This document shows positions 16,902 through 24,849 of a stretch of 64,000 bases of DNA, in pieces. The notes below the pieces were generated by a model that worked only from the letters and a program-made list of their open reading frames with translations, did no database searches and was not told where the DNA came from. The stretch is from NCBI GenBank assembly GCA_963822705.1, contig CAWGIX010000008.1, forward strand, positions 248,001-312,000, written 5' to 3'. The position numbers and the translations under genes are program-made. Numbering within the stretch: the stretch's first letter is position 1; every line of letters starts with the position of its first letter. Origin of the DNA: CAVRQM01 sp963822705. GTDB taxonomy: Bacteria > Pseudomonadota > Alphaproteobacteria > Acetobacterales > Acetobacteraceae.

Positions 16902-17903
16902 GTGAGAGTGCTCGCGGGCCCGGCGCAACGGGCGGGGCGCGTTCTAGCCAACCGGGACGTTACGATTGCCCTTGTAGCGCTCGCCATCTTCCTGGCTTTC
17001 TCGTTGCTTGCACCCAGCTTTCTCTCCGAGAGCGTGATGATCGACCTCGCACGCCGCAGTGCCATCTTGGGCATTCTCGCGGTAGGCATGACGTTTCTCT
17101 TCGTCGCCGGCGAATTCGACCTGTCGATCGGCTCGCATTACGGCTTTCTTCTGATCCTGCTCGCAAAGCTGACCGAGAATGCGGGGTTCGACCCTTGGGT
17201 CGCCTCCTTGATCCTCCTCGCTGTCGGCACCGTCATCGGCGTCGTCAACGGGGTGCTCGTGGTCCGCATCGGACTGCCATCGTTCATCGCCACGCTCGGT
17301 ATGCTGATCCTTCTCCGCGGTGCGACCCAAACCTTGTCCAGCGGCTATCCGATTCCGGCCAAGAACACCGGCGTTCTCTTCTTCCACGTCATCCGCGCCG
17401 ACTTTTTTGGGACGGCCCTGCCGAACGTGTTCGTACTCATGCTGCTCATTGTCGTGATCGGCGGCGCGATCCTGGCCAAAACCAAGTTCGGCAGCGACGT
17501 ATACGCCACCGGCGGCAACCCGGAGGCAGCGCGCAACAACGGCATCGCTACGCGGCGGACAAAGTTCGTCTGCTTCGTGGGAATGGGCACGCTGGTCGCC
17601 CTGACCGCAGTGCTTCTGTATGGCCGCATGGGGCTCGCGCCGCTCGGCGCCGGCAATGGTCTTGAACTGCAGGTGATCGCGGCCGTGATCATCGGCGGCA
17701 CCAGCCTGTTCGGTGGGCGCGGAACGATATTCGGGAGCCTTGTCGGCGTGATGATTTTTGGCATGCTGACCTCGGGGATCATTCTTGCCGGCGTCAGTCA
17801 GTTCTGGGATGGAGTGGCGACGGCCGCGGTGATCCTGGTCGCCGCCCAGTTGAACATCGTGGTGCAAAAAACCTCGCGAACATTGGTCCGCGCGGAAGCC
17901 TGA
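16902..17903 (+). CDS. Sugar ABC transporter permease 1, RbsC type
   Basis: An inner-membrane permease of 333 residues from the GTG at 16902; this start gives the usual 20-residue lead before the first helix. GMTFLFVAGEFDLSIGSHYG, ATGGNPEAARNNGI and AAVIIGGTSLFGGRGTIFGS are the BPD_transp_2 hallmarks. A longer version from 16830 is open but adds unfamilial sequence. It is followed after 41 bp by its binding protein gene, then by an ATPase and a second permease, so the importer probably uses a heterodimeric channel. Confidence 0.9.
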   Translation: MRVLAGPAQRAGRVLANRDVTIALVALAIFLAFSLLAPSFLSESVMIDLARRSAILGILAVGMTFLFVAGEFDLSIGSHYGFLLILLAKLTENAGFDPWVASLILLAVGTVIGVVNGVLVVRIGLPSFIATLGMLILLRGATQTLSSGYPIPAKNTGVLFFHVIRADFFGTALPNVFVLMLLIVVIGGAILAKTKFGSDVYATGGNPEAARNNGIATRRTKFVCFVGMGTLVALTAVLLYGRMGLAPLGAGNGLELQVIAAVIIGGTSLFGGRGTIFGSLVGVMIFGMLTSGIILAGVSQFWDGVATAAVILVAAQLNIVVQKTSRTLVRAEA

Positions 17904-17944
17904 AATAGCCGTCGCCGAGTACGGCAAACCGGAGGAGAACGTCC

Positions 17945-18991
17945 ATGAACAATGAAAATTCCGCAACCCGGCGGAGCCTGATCGGCACGGCGACGGCCGC
18001 CGCGGCCGCCGCGATCGGTATGCCCGCAGCGGCCTTCGCCGCCGATGCGGGCGCCTGGGGCAAGCCGCGCAAGCTCGTCTGGGTGCCGCAGGCGCTCGGT
18101 GACTGGGACAGCGCCATGCAGGTCGGGATGCGCGACTTCTGCGGCATGGTGGGCTGGTCCTACCAGCGCCTCGGCAACCCCGACTACTCGCCCGAGAACC
18201 ACGTCGAGCAGGTCAACAACGCCATCGCCGAGGGTGCTGACGTGATCATCACCGAACTCGAAAGCCCGGCGCTGTCGGCCGCGTTCCAGCGCGGCATCGA
18301 TGCCGGGATCGTCATGGTAATTGCCGATCAGGGCATCGAGGACGAAGCCAAGAACTTTGGGCTCGGCATCATCGGCGAGGACGAATTCAAGGCCGGCATC
18401 ATCAACGGCACGCAAGCCGCCACGTTCGCCCAGAAACTCACCGGCAAGAAGGACGGCGTCATCGTGCTGGGAAACGGCAATCCCGGCTCCGACCTCATCG
18501 AGAAGCGCCAAGCCGGGAGCAAGGTCGGGATCGAAGCCTATAACAAGGCAAACGGGACGAACTACACGTTCGATCCCTTCCCTGACAGCGAATTCGGCGA
18601 CATTCCCGAGTCGGTTCAGAAATGGGGCGCCAAGATCGACTTGTACAAGGACAAGCTCGTCGCCGCCATCGGCACCGGCAATGCGATCCCGATCGTGCAG
18701 ACTTTTCAGGAGCACGGCTACAAGCCCGGCCAGATCGCCATCGGCTCCCCGGACATTCCCCCGGCGCACCAAAAGGCCATCGCCGAGGGCTGGATGCAGT
18801 GGGGCGAGGACCAGCACTTTTACATGATGGGCTTTTACGCGGCGTCCAGCGCATGGGCAAAAGCCGAGCGCGATTATCCCTATCCGATCATCCACACCGG
18901 TGGTGAACTCGTGACCAAGGCGGACCTGAAAATCGTTGGCCCGCGTACTGACATCTGGATCGCCAAGGCCAAGCAATACGGCATCATGTAA
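17945..18991 (+). CDS. Periplasmic sugar-binding protein (RbsB-like fold)
   Basis: The substrate receptor of the importer, 348 residues. The N-terminus TRRSLIGTATAAAAAAIGM with AFA-A cleavage is a Tat-like signal peptide. The mature part has the type-I periplasmic-binding pattern: NHVEQVNNAIAEGADVIITE, AGIVMVIADQGIEDEAKNFG and VIVLGNGNPGSDLIEKR. It has GGAGGAG about 5 bases upstream of the ATG. It is more divergent from RbsB than typical CUT2 receptors; a pentose, tetronate or sugar-acid ligand would fit the downstream enzymes but is inference. The frame is intact. Confidence 0.9.
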   Translation: MNNENSATRRSLIGTATAAAAAAIGMPAAAFAADAGAWGKPRKLVWVPQALGDWDSAMQVGMRDFCGMVGWSYQRLGNPDYSPENHVEQVNNAIAEGADVIITELESPALSAAFQRGIDAGIVMVIADQGIEDEAKNFGLGIIGEDEFKAGIINGTQAATFAQKLTGKKDGVIVLGNGNPGSDLIEKRQAGSKVGIEAYNKANGTNYTFDPFPDSEFGDIPESVQKWGAKIDLYKDKLVAAIGTGNAIPIVQTFQEHGYKPGQIAIGSPDIPPAHQKAIAEGWMQWGEDQHFYMMGFYAASSAWAKAERDYPYPIIHTGGELVTKADLKIVGPRTDIWIAKAKQYGIM

Positions 18992-19067
18992 CGGCCGCGT
19001 CGGGATTCTGCCTGGTCGCGGAGGCAAACTCCGCGGCCGGGCACGACCCGTTCGCGAGGAGCAGGAC

Positions 19068-19808
19068 TTGGCGGAATCAGCCTTCGTAGAATGCCGTGGC
19101 ATCAGCAAAGCGTTCGGCAATGTCCAGGCCCTGCACGAGGTCGATGTGGACCTTCGCCGGGGCGAGGTGTTGGCGATCGTCGGCGACAACGGTGCCGGCA
19201 AATCCACCCTGATGAAGAAATTCTCAGCGGCGTGCATCAGCCCGATCGCGGCGCCATCACCATCGCCGGCCAGCCGACCCGTATCGCCGACCCGCACCAG
19301 GCAAGGGAACTCGGCATCGCGACGGTGTTCCAAAACCTCGCTTTGGTCGATCAGCGCGACGTGGCCGCCAATCTGTTTCTCGGCCGTGAGCCAGTCCGGG
19401 GCGGGATTTTCGTCGACCGCAAGGCGATGGTCGAGGGCGCCCGCAAAGTCTTTGCCGACTTGAAGGTGCACATTCCCTCGCTCGGCGCCGAAGTCGGCCA
19501 GCTCTCGGGCGGGCAGCGCCAATCGATCGCCATCGGCCGGGCCGCGGCCCAGCAGGGTCGGGTCATCATCATGGACGAGCCGACCGCCGCGCTCGGGGTC
19601 CAGGAATCCCAAAAAGTGCCTGGACCTTGTTACCCGCCTGAAAGCGGCCGGCACCTGCGTCGTCATCGTCAGCCACAATCTGCGCCACGTCTTTTCCGTG
19701 GCCGACCGGATCATGGTGCTGCGGCGCGGCCGCCGCGTCGGTGAGCGCGCCCAGTCCGCGACGAACCCGGACGAGATCGTCAAGCTCATCGTCGGTGCCG
19801 AGGCGTAG
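19068..19808 (+). CDS. Sugar ABC transporter ATP-binding protein (two frame breaks)
   Basis: A single-domain ATPase of about 246 residues for the flanking permeases. Three frames are needed. The first reads from the TTG at 19068 (GAGGAG upstream) through Walker A VGDNGAGKSTLMK and breaks near 19220. The second carries ILSGVHQPDRG, LSGGQRQSIAIGRA and Walker B VIIMDEPTAALG and breaks near 19620. The third gives VLDLVTRLKAAGTCVVIVSH and ends VGAEA at 19808. Both breaks are single-base events within conserved segments, the second apparently an extra C. All catalytic motifs survive, so assembly error is likelier than decay. Confidence 0.88.
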
Positions 19809-19921
19809 CAGACGCAACCGATGCAGCAGGGCCTGTCTGAACGCGGCGCCGACATGGACGAGGCGGTCGCAGCGACGCTCGCCACGGCGCCGAAATCCCG
19901 CCGTCGAGCGGGTCCGATGGA

Positions 19922-20880
19922 TTGCTGCTGCGGCTTGCGCGCAACCGCGACATCGTGCTGGTCGCCATCGCGGTCGCCATCTTCCTGTTCTTCTCGCTGA
20001 CCACGCACACGTTCTTGCGCGAGTTCAACCTGTTCAACATTTTGCGCAACACCTCGCTGATCAGCATCGTCGCCGTCGGCATGACCTACGTGCTCGTGGC
20101 CGGCGAGATCGACCTTTCCGTCGGCTCCGTCTACGGCGTCCTGACGGTGCTGATGGGCCTCCTCGTGGTCTCGGCCGGCCTCATCCATGGGCGGCGATGC
20201 CGCTGGTGATCCTGATCGGTCTCGCCATCGGCGCGTCCAACGCCGTGTTCATCGTCGGTTTTGGCATACCCTCGTTCATTGTCACGCTGGCGATGCTCGC
20301 GGGCTACCGCAGCCTTGCCCTCATCGTGACGGGTGAGCGTCCGCTGATCCCGCGCAGCCGGGAGCTGTTCTACCAGGTCACGGGCGGCGAACTTTTCGGG
20401 CAAGTGCCCTGGCTCATCCTGTGGATGATTCCCGTCGTGATCTTGGGTGGGATCGGGCTCGCCTATACGCGGTTCGGCTATCACGTCTACGCCACGGGAG
20501 GAAACCGCGAGGCCGCGCGCGACAGCGGCATCGCCATCGACCGCATCCGATTTTGCGTGTTCATGCTGACCAGCGCGCTATGCGGCCTCGCGGCGGCGCT
20601 CGTGTTCGGCTATCTGCGCGCCGCGGGACCGACCACCGGCGTCGGCTTCGAGTTTCGGGTCATCGGCGCCGTCGTGATCGGCGGCGTGGCACTGACCGGC
20701 GGACGCGGCTCGGTGCTCGGCACGTTTTTGGGGGCGATCATCATCGGCATGATTACCGGCGGCATGGTGCTGTTCGGCTATTCGCAAAACGTCGGCGACA
20801 TGGCGACGGGCCTGCTCATCATCGTGGTGGGCTCGCTCGATCTCGGCCTCAGGCGGCATCTGAAGAGCCGGGCCGGGTAA
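19922..20880 (+). CDS. Sugar ABC transporter permease 2, RbsC type (frame break)
   Basis: The second channel subunit. The frame from the TTG at 19922 gives RLARNRDIVLVAIAVAIFLF and GMTYVLVAGEIDLSVGSVYG and breaks near 20189. The remainder continues as WAAMPLVILIGLAIG, ATGGNREAARDSGI and GAVVIGGVALTGGRGSVLG to 20880. Upstream, an ATG at about 19821 opens a 30-codon lead in another frame, so the true start may lie there with a further break near 19915. The two permeases of the cluster are clearly homologous to each other but not recent duplicates. Confidence 0.85.
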
Positions 20881-20907
20881 CCGAGCATCGACAAGGACCA
20901 ACAGCTC

Positions 20908-21888
20908 ATGCCGGCAAACAAAATCCTCTGCAACATCCAGCAGATTTATGGCCGCCCTTCCTCTTACCTGGCGCCCCTGCGCGATGCGGGCTTCGACATC
21001 GTCATGAACGAAAAGGACCGCCTGCTGACCGAAACCGAACTCATCGAGCGCCTGCCCGGCGTCTACGCGACCATCGCCGGCGGCGAGCCCTATACGGAAA
21101 AGGTGTTTGCAAGCGCCCCCGACCTCAGAGTCGTGGCACGGTTCGGCGTCGGCTGGGACAAGGTCGATGTCGAGGCCGCCACCCGTCACCGCGTCGCCGT
21201 GGCCATGGCGTTCGGTGCGAACCACGAGAGTGTCGCCGATGGCGCGTTCGCGCTGGCACTCGGCCTCAGCGTCAATCTCATCGCCCATCATGCGCTGGTC
21301 GTCCGGGGAGGCTGGGGCTGCGGCTTCCATCCCGGCCTGTGGGGGCGGGTGATGGGGATCGTCGGCCTGGGCCGCATCGGCCGCGCGCTGGCAAGACGCT
21401 GCACGGGGTTTTCGATGCGGGTGATCGCCTACGACCCGGCGCCGGACACCGCCTACGCGCGCGAGCACGGCATCGAACTCGTGCCCCTGCAAACCCTGCT
21501 GCGCGAAGCCGACATCGTCTCGATCCACACGCCGCTGACGCCGGAAACGCGCAACATGATCGGTGCGAGCGAGCTGCGCCTGATGAAGCCCACGAGTTTC
21601 ATCGTCAACACCGCGCGCGGCGGCCTCGTCGACGAGGACGCTCTCCATGCCGCTCTCGTCGAGCGGCGGATTGCCGGCGCCGGGCTTGACGTGTTTGCGC
21701 ACGAACCGCCGACAGGATCGCCGCTCCTCGGCCTTGACAACGTGCTGCTCACACCGCACGCCCTCGGCATGGACGAGGCCGCGGAGCGACTTATGGCCGA
21801 GCGTTGCGTGTCCAGTATCTTGGCGATCCATGCGGGACGCGATCCCGGCCAAGATTTCGTCCTCAACCCCCAAATCCTTGCCGCTTAG
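20908..21888 (+). CDS. D-2-hydroxyacid dehydrogenase (phosphoglycerate dehydrogenase-like)
   Basis: A 326-residue NAD-dependent oxidoreductase. The Rossmann motif GIVGLGRIGRALAR is at about residues 149-162, and the catalytic Arg/Glu/His are visible in NTARGGLVDED, FAHEPP and LLTPHALGM. The N-terminal substrate domain has ARFGVGWDKVDVEAA. The family includes SerA, glyoxylate reductases and dehydrogenases of sugar acids. Because it lies between a sugar importer (28 bp downstream of the permease) and an aldolase (9 bp upstream), oxidation or reduction of an imported sugar acid is a better guess than serine synthesis. The frame is intact. Confidence 0.9.
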   Translation: MPANKILCNIQQIYGRPSSYLAPLRDAGFDIVMNEKDRLLTETELIERLPGVYATIAGGEPYTEKVFASAPDLRVVARFGVGWDKVDVEAATRHRVAVAMAFGANHESVADGAFALALGLSVNLIAHHALVVRGGWGCGFHPGLWGRVMGIVGLGRIGRALARRCTGFSMRVIAYDPAPDTAYAREHGIELVPLQTLLREADIVSIHTPLTPETRNMIGASELRLMKPTSFIVNTARGGLVDEDALHAALVERRIAGAGLDVFAHEPPTGSPLLGLDNVLLTPHALGMDEAAERLMAERCVSSILAIHAGRDPGQDFVLNPQILAA

Positions 21889-21897
21889 GAGTTCTGC

Positions 21898-22684
21898 ATG
21901 TCGCAACGGAGTATCGCGTTGAAACGCCGGCTTGCCGCCGGCGAAACCGTGTTCGGCGCGTGGCTCAGCATCGCGGACCCCACGGTGGCCGAGATCATGG
22001 CCTCGAGCGGCTTCGACTACGTGCTGATCGACACCGAGCACGCGCCGTGGACCCTGCCATCGCTGCAGACGGCCATGATGGCCTTCAAAAGCGAACCGAC
22101 TGTGCCGATCGTGCGGGTGCCCTGGAACGACCCTGTCCACATCAAGCAGACCCTCGACCTCGGCGCCGACGGCATTCTGGCGCCGATGGTCCGCACCGGT
22201 GGAGGAGGCGCAGGCGCTGCTCCGGGCCTGCCGATACCCGCCGGCCGGCATTCGCGGTTTCGGGCCGCGCCGCGCGTCCAACTTCCACCGCAACACCGAC
22301 GCCTATGTCGGCGCCTCCAACGACGAGATCATCGTCATCCCGCAGATCGAGGATGTGCGCACGCTGGACGTGCTGGACGAGTTTCTGGCGTTGGGCATCG
22401 ACGCGCTCTGCATCGGGCCGAACGATCTTTCCGGGAGCGCCGGCCTGCTGCGCCAGCACGACCATCCGACCGTCAGGGGCGCGATCGAAAAAATCCTGTC
22501 GGCCGCCAAGGCTCGCGGGATCGCGGTATGCACCGGCATCACTCTGCCCCCGGAACAGCAAAAGGGTTGGATCGACAGGGGCGCGCGCATGGCCCTCGTC
22601 ACCTCCGACGTGGAGCTGCTTGCCACCGGGGCAGCCAACGCCCTCGCCGCGGCCCGCGCCAGCACGCTCGCTCCCGCGCGCTGA
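21898..22684 (+). CDS. HpcH/HpaI family aldolase (one frame break)
   Basis: A metal-dependent class II pyruvate aldolase that cleaves 2-keto-3-deoxy or 4-hydroxy-2-oxo acids to pyruvate and an aldehyde. The first frame has VFGAWLSIADPTVAEIMASS, DTEHAPW (metal/acid region) and GADGILAPMVRT, breaks near 22198, and resumes as VEEAQALLRACRYPPAGIRG, with IPQIEDV and GPNDLSGS. Repaired length is about 262 residues, normal for the family. It ends the import/catabolism cluster. With the preceding dehydrogenase it would split the imported compound into central metabolites; the actual substrate is unknown. Confidence 0.9.
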
Positions 22685-22728
22685 CGGCGGTTTCGGCCTG
22701 GGCTACTGATCGCCCACCGAGCCGCCAT

Positions 22729-22755
22729 GGAATAACGTTTACCGTGCATCCGTCC
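22729..22755 (+). promoter_or_regulatory. Candidate ECF-type promoter (autoregulation)
   Basis: GGAATAAC at 22729-22736 followed after 15 bases by CGTCC at 22751-22755 fits the GGAAT-like -35 and CGTC/CGTT-like -10 of many ECF sigma factors. It lies about 23 bp upstream of the ECF sigma gene, the place expected for an autoregulated promoter. Pattern match only. Confidence 0.5.
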
Positions 22756-22777
22756 CTGAAGGCACAGGGGAATGCGG

Positions 22778-23326
22778 ATGAAAGACGATTTGCGGGCGGC
22801 CATCGCCGACCGGCTGCCGCGCTTGCGGCGTTTTGCGGCGGCGCTGGCCGGCACGGTCGCGGCGGGCGACGATCTGGTGCAGGATGCCTGCGAGCGGGCG
22901 CTCCAGCGCGCGGGCGAGCTGCGCGACGCCACCCGGCTGGACGGCTGGCTCTACAGCATCATCCGCAACCTGTGGATCGACGAGACCCGGTCGCGACGGG
23001 TGCGCCGGCACGAGGATTTGGACGCGGCCGCGTCCATCATCGGCGAGGACGGAGAAGCCGTGAGCGAGAGCCGGATCACTCTGGAGGCGGTCCGCCGATG
23101 TCTGGGCGAGATGTCCGCCGATCATCGCACGGTTCTGGTGCTGGTCTGCGTGGACGGGTTTTCCTACAAGCAGACCTCCGAAGTGCTGGGCGTGCCCGCA
23201 GGCACGGTGATGAGCCGACTGTCGCGGGCGCGCCAGGAATTGCGCGACCGGCTCGACCAGCCCGCCCGACGGGATGTCGCGGCGATCGCGCCCCCCACCA
23301 ACATCACCAAGTTGCGGCCGTTCTGA
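22778..23326 (+). CDS. ECF RNA polymerase sigma factor
   Basis: A 182-residue alternative sigma factor with region 2 (AAGDDLVQDACERALQRAGE and LDGWLYSIIRNLWIDETRSR, about 28-75) and region 4 (VLVCVDGFSYKQTSEVLGVP then GTVMSRLSRARQELRDRL, about 125-165). The ATG at 22778 is chosen because AGGGG lies a proper distance upstream; another ATG at 22772 is too close to it. An anti-sigma gene follows after 11 bp, forming the usual regulatory pair, and a GGAAT-type promoter precedes it. The stimulus is unknown; the neighbouring GFA gene may belong to the regulon. Confidence 0.92.
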   Translation: MKDDLRAAIADRLPRLRRFAAALAGTVAAGDDLVQDACERALQRAGELRDATRLDGWLYSIIRNLWIDETRSRRVRRHEDLDAAASIIGEDGEAVSESRITLEAVRRCLGEMSADHRTVLVLVCVDGFSYKQTSEVLGVPAGTVMSRLSRARQELRDRLDQPARRDVAAIAPPTNITKLRPF

Positions 23327-23337
23327 GGACGACACCA

Positions 23338-24081
23338 ATGTCCGACCCCGACGACATGCTCTCCGCCTACGCCGACGGCGAACTCGACGCCGAGCAGGTG
23401 CGCGCGGTGGAGGCGAGACTGGCCGCCGATCCGGTTGCCGCACGAGAGGTCGAGAGCCACCGCCACATCACGGCGCTGCTGCGCGCCGCGTGCAACGAAA
23501 GCGCCTACGCGGCCGGCGCCGGCGCGCTGCTGCCGCGCGTTTCCGCCCGGCGCACCGCCAGGCGGCGGATCGCCTGGGCCTTGGCTGCCTCCATCGCGCT
23601 GACCCTTGCCGGCTTCGGTGCCGGCGCACTTTGGGGTGGGGCAACCCCCTCGGACTACGCGGAGCTGCTCGATGAGATCGCCGAATATCACGGGGTGTAC
23701 TCCCGCGAAACCACCCATCTCGCCGAAGTGCAGCCGGAGCACGCGAGCGAGCTCGCCGCTTGGCTGGGGCAGCGGCTGGAGCGTCGCTTGAACGTGCCCG
23801 ACCTGCGCGCCGCGGGTTTGCAGTTCGCCGGCGGGCGCATGCTGGTGATCGACGGCAAGCCGGTCGCCGAGTTCATGTACACCCGCAGCCAGGGATTGCC
23901 GGTCGGCGTGTGCATCGCCAAGCTGGACGAGCACACCCGCCCGCTGCGGATCGGCCAGGAGAATGGCTTGCGCGAGGCGTCGTGGCAGGACGGGACCTAT
24001 GCCTATGTCATCGTGGGCGAGTTCGACCGCAAGACCGCGCGCGACCTGGCCGACCGTGTCGCCGAGCAGTTGCGTATCTGA
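23338..24081 (+). CDS. Membrane-anchored anti-sigma factor
   Basis: A 247-residue protein in the position and layout of an ECF anti-sigma. An acidic cytoplasmic N-terminus (DDMLSAYADGELDAEQ, about 5-20) matches the putative zinc-finger/anti-sigma helix pattern but lacks the Cys ligands of ZAS domains. A single membrane segment, IAWALAASIALTLAGFGAGA, lies near residues 80-99. The periplasmic domain of about 145 residues ends in VIVGEFDRKTARDLADRVAE. Sequestration of the upstream sigma factor until a periplasmic signal arrives is the family model. The ATG at 23338 follows the sigma stop by 11 bp. Confidence 0.85.
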   Translation: MSDPDDMLSAYADGELDAEQVRAVEARLAADPVAAREVESHRHITALLRAACNESAYAAGAGALLPRVSARRTARRRIAWALAASIALTLAGFGAGALWGGATPSDYAELLDEIAEYHGVYSRETTHLAEVQPEHASELAAWLGQRLERRLNVPDLRAAGLQFAGGRMLVIDGKPVAEFMYTRSQGLPVGVCIAKLDEHTRPLRIGQENGLREASWQDGTYAYVIVGEFDRKTARDLADRVAEQLRI

Positions 24082-24180
24082 GCCGGAGCGTATGATTAGG
24101 CTGTCCGGAGATGGACGAATGGCTCGTTCATTTGAGGGATACCGGCCGAAACATCATTTGCGTGAATGGGAAAAGTGGTC

Positions 24181-24609
24181 ATGGCCGATTCGTATCAAGG
24201 CGAGTGTTTCTGCGGCACGGTGAAACTGGAGGCCACCGGAGCGCCCGAGGGCATGGGATACTGCCATTGCCGCTCCTGCCGCTCCTGGTCCGGCGGGCCG
24301 GTGAATGCGTTCACGCTCTGGAAGCCGGACGCGGTCCGAGTCACTGCCGGTGCCGAGCATGTCGCGACCTATCAAAAGACCCCGATCAGCCAGCGTCAGT
24401 ATTGCACCAAGTGCGGCGGGCACCTGATGACGAACCATCCGACGCTCGGCCTCATCGACGTGTTCTCCGCCACGATACCCGGTCTCGCGTTCCAGCCCGG
24501 CGTACACGTGAATTACGCGGAAACGGTATTGCCGATGCATGACGGCTTGCCGAAATTCAAGGACTTTCCAACAGAGTTCGGTGGCTCCGGAGATATGGCT
24601 TCGGAATGA
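24181..24609 (+). CDS. GFA (glutathione-dependent formaldehyde-activating-like) zinc protein
   Basis: A 142-residue protein of the GFA/CENP-V fold. Zinc-binding cysteines are visible as C9 and C11 in GECFCGTV, C28, C30 and C33 in YCHCRSCRSW, and a CxxC in QYCTKCGGH near residues 80-83. Members bind glutathione or act on small thiol adducts, but most are uncharacterised, and formaldehyde activation should not be assumed. The start is taken at MADSYQGE; a GTG-like extension to 24166 adds only five residues. It lies 99 bp after the anti-sigma gene on the same strand. Confidence 0.85.
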   Translation: MADSYQGECFCGTVKLEATGAPEGMGYCHCRSCRSWSGGPVNAFTLWKPDAVRVTAGAEHVATYQKTPISQRQYCTKCGGHLMTNHPTLGLIDVFSATIPGLAFQPGVHVNYAETVLPMHDGLPKFKDFPTEFGGSGDMASE

Positions 24610-24692
24610 TGTTTCTGCCCGGCGGCTCCTGCTGCGCAACGGAGGGTCACTGAGGATGGTCCGCTGAGTTCCCTTCGGTCGCCGGTGCCCGC

Positions 24693-24840
24693 TTATTGAA
24701 ACCGCCGTTGTCGGAGAATGCTTTCTGCCTGAGTGGCTAACTCGTCCACGATTTCTCGGGCCGATTGAACGCGCTTGAACGGCGCCGACTCCCGAGAAAA
24801 TCAAGACTTCCGGGACATTGCCGGAAAGAGTGGATGAACT
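24693..24840 (-). pseudogene. Possible nitronate monooxygenase C-terminal remnant
   Basis: On the minus strand, two frames combined give GNVPEVLIFSGVGAV and then RVQSAREIVDELATQAESIL with a stop at 24695-24693. This resembles the C-terminal end of 2-nitropropane dioxygenase/nitronate monooxygenase proteins (small-residue loop followed by an amphipathic helix). No upstream part of the gene could be found, so if real it is a decayed fragment. Low confidence; based only on pattern recall. Confidence 0.25.
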
Positions 24841-24849
24841 TCAGAGCGG

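Noticed and set aside
17798..20188. A 796-codon open frame on the minus strand opposite the sugar importer
   Set aside because: It is antisense to clearly conserved transport genes, is His/Asp/Arg-rich, has no domain, and results from codon bias of the high-GC genes on the other strand.
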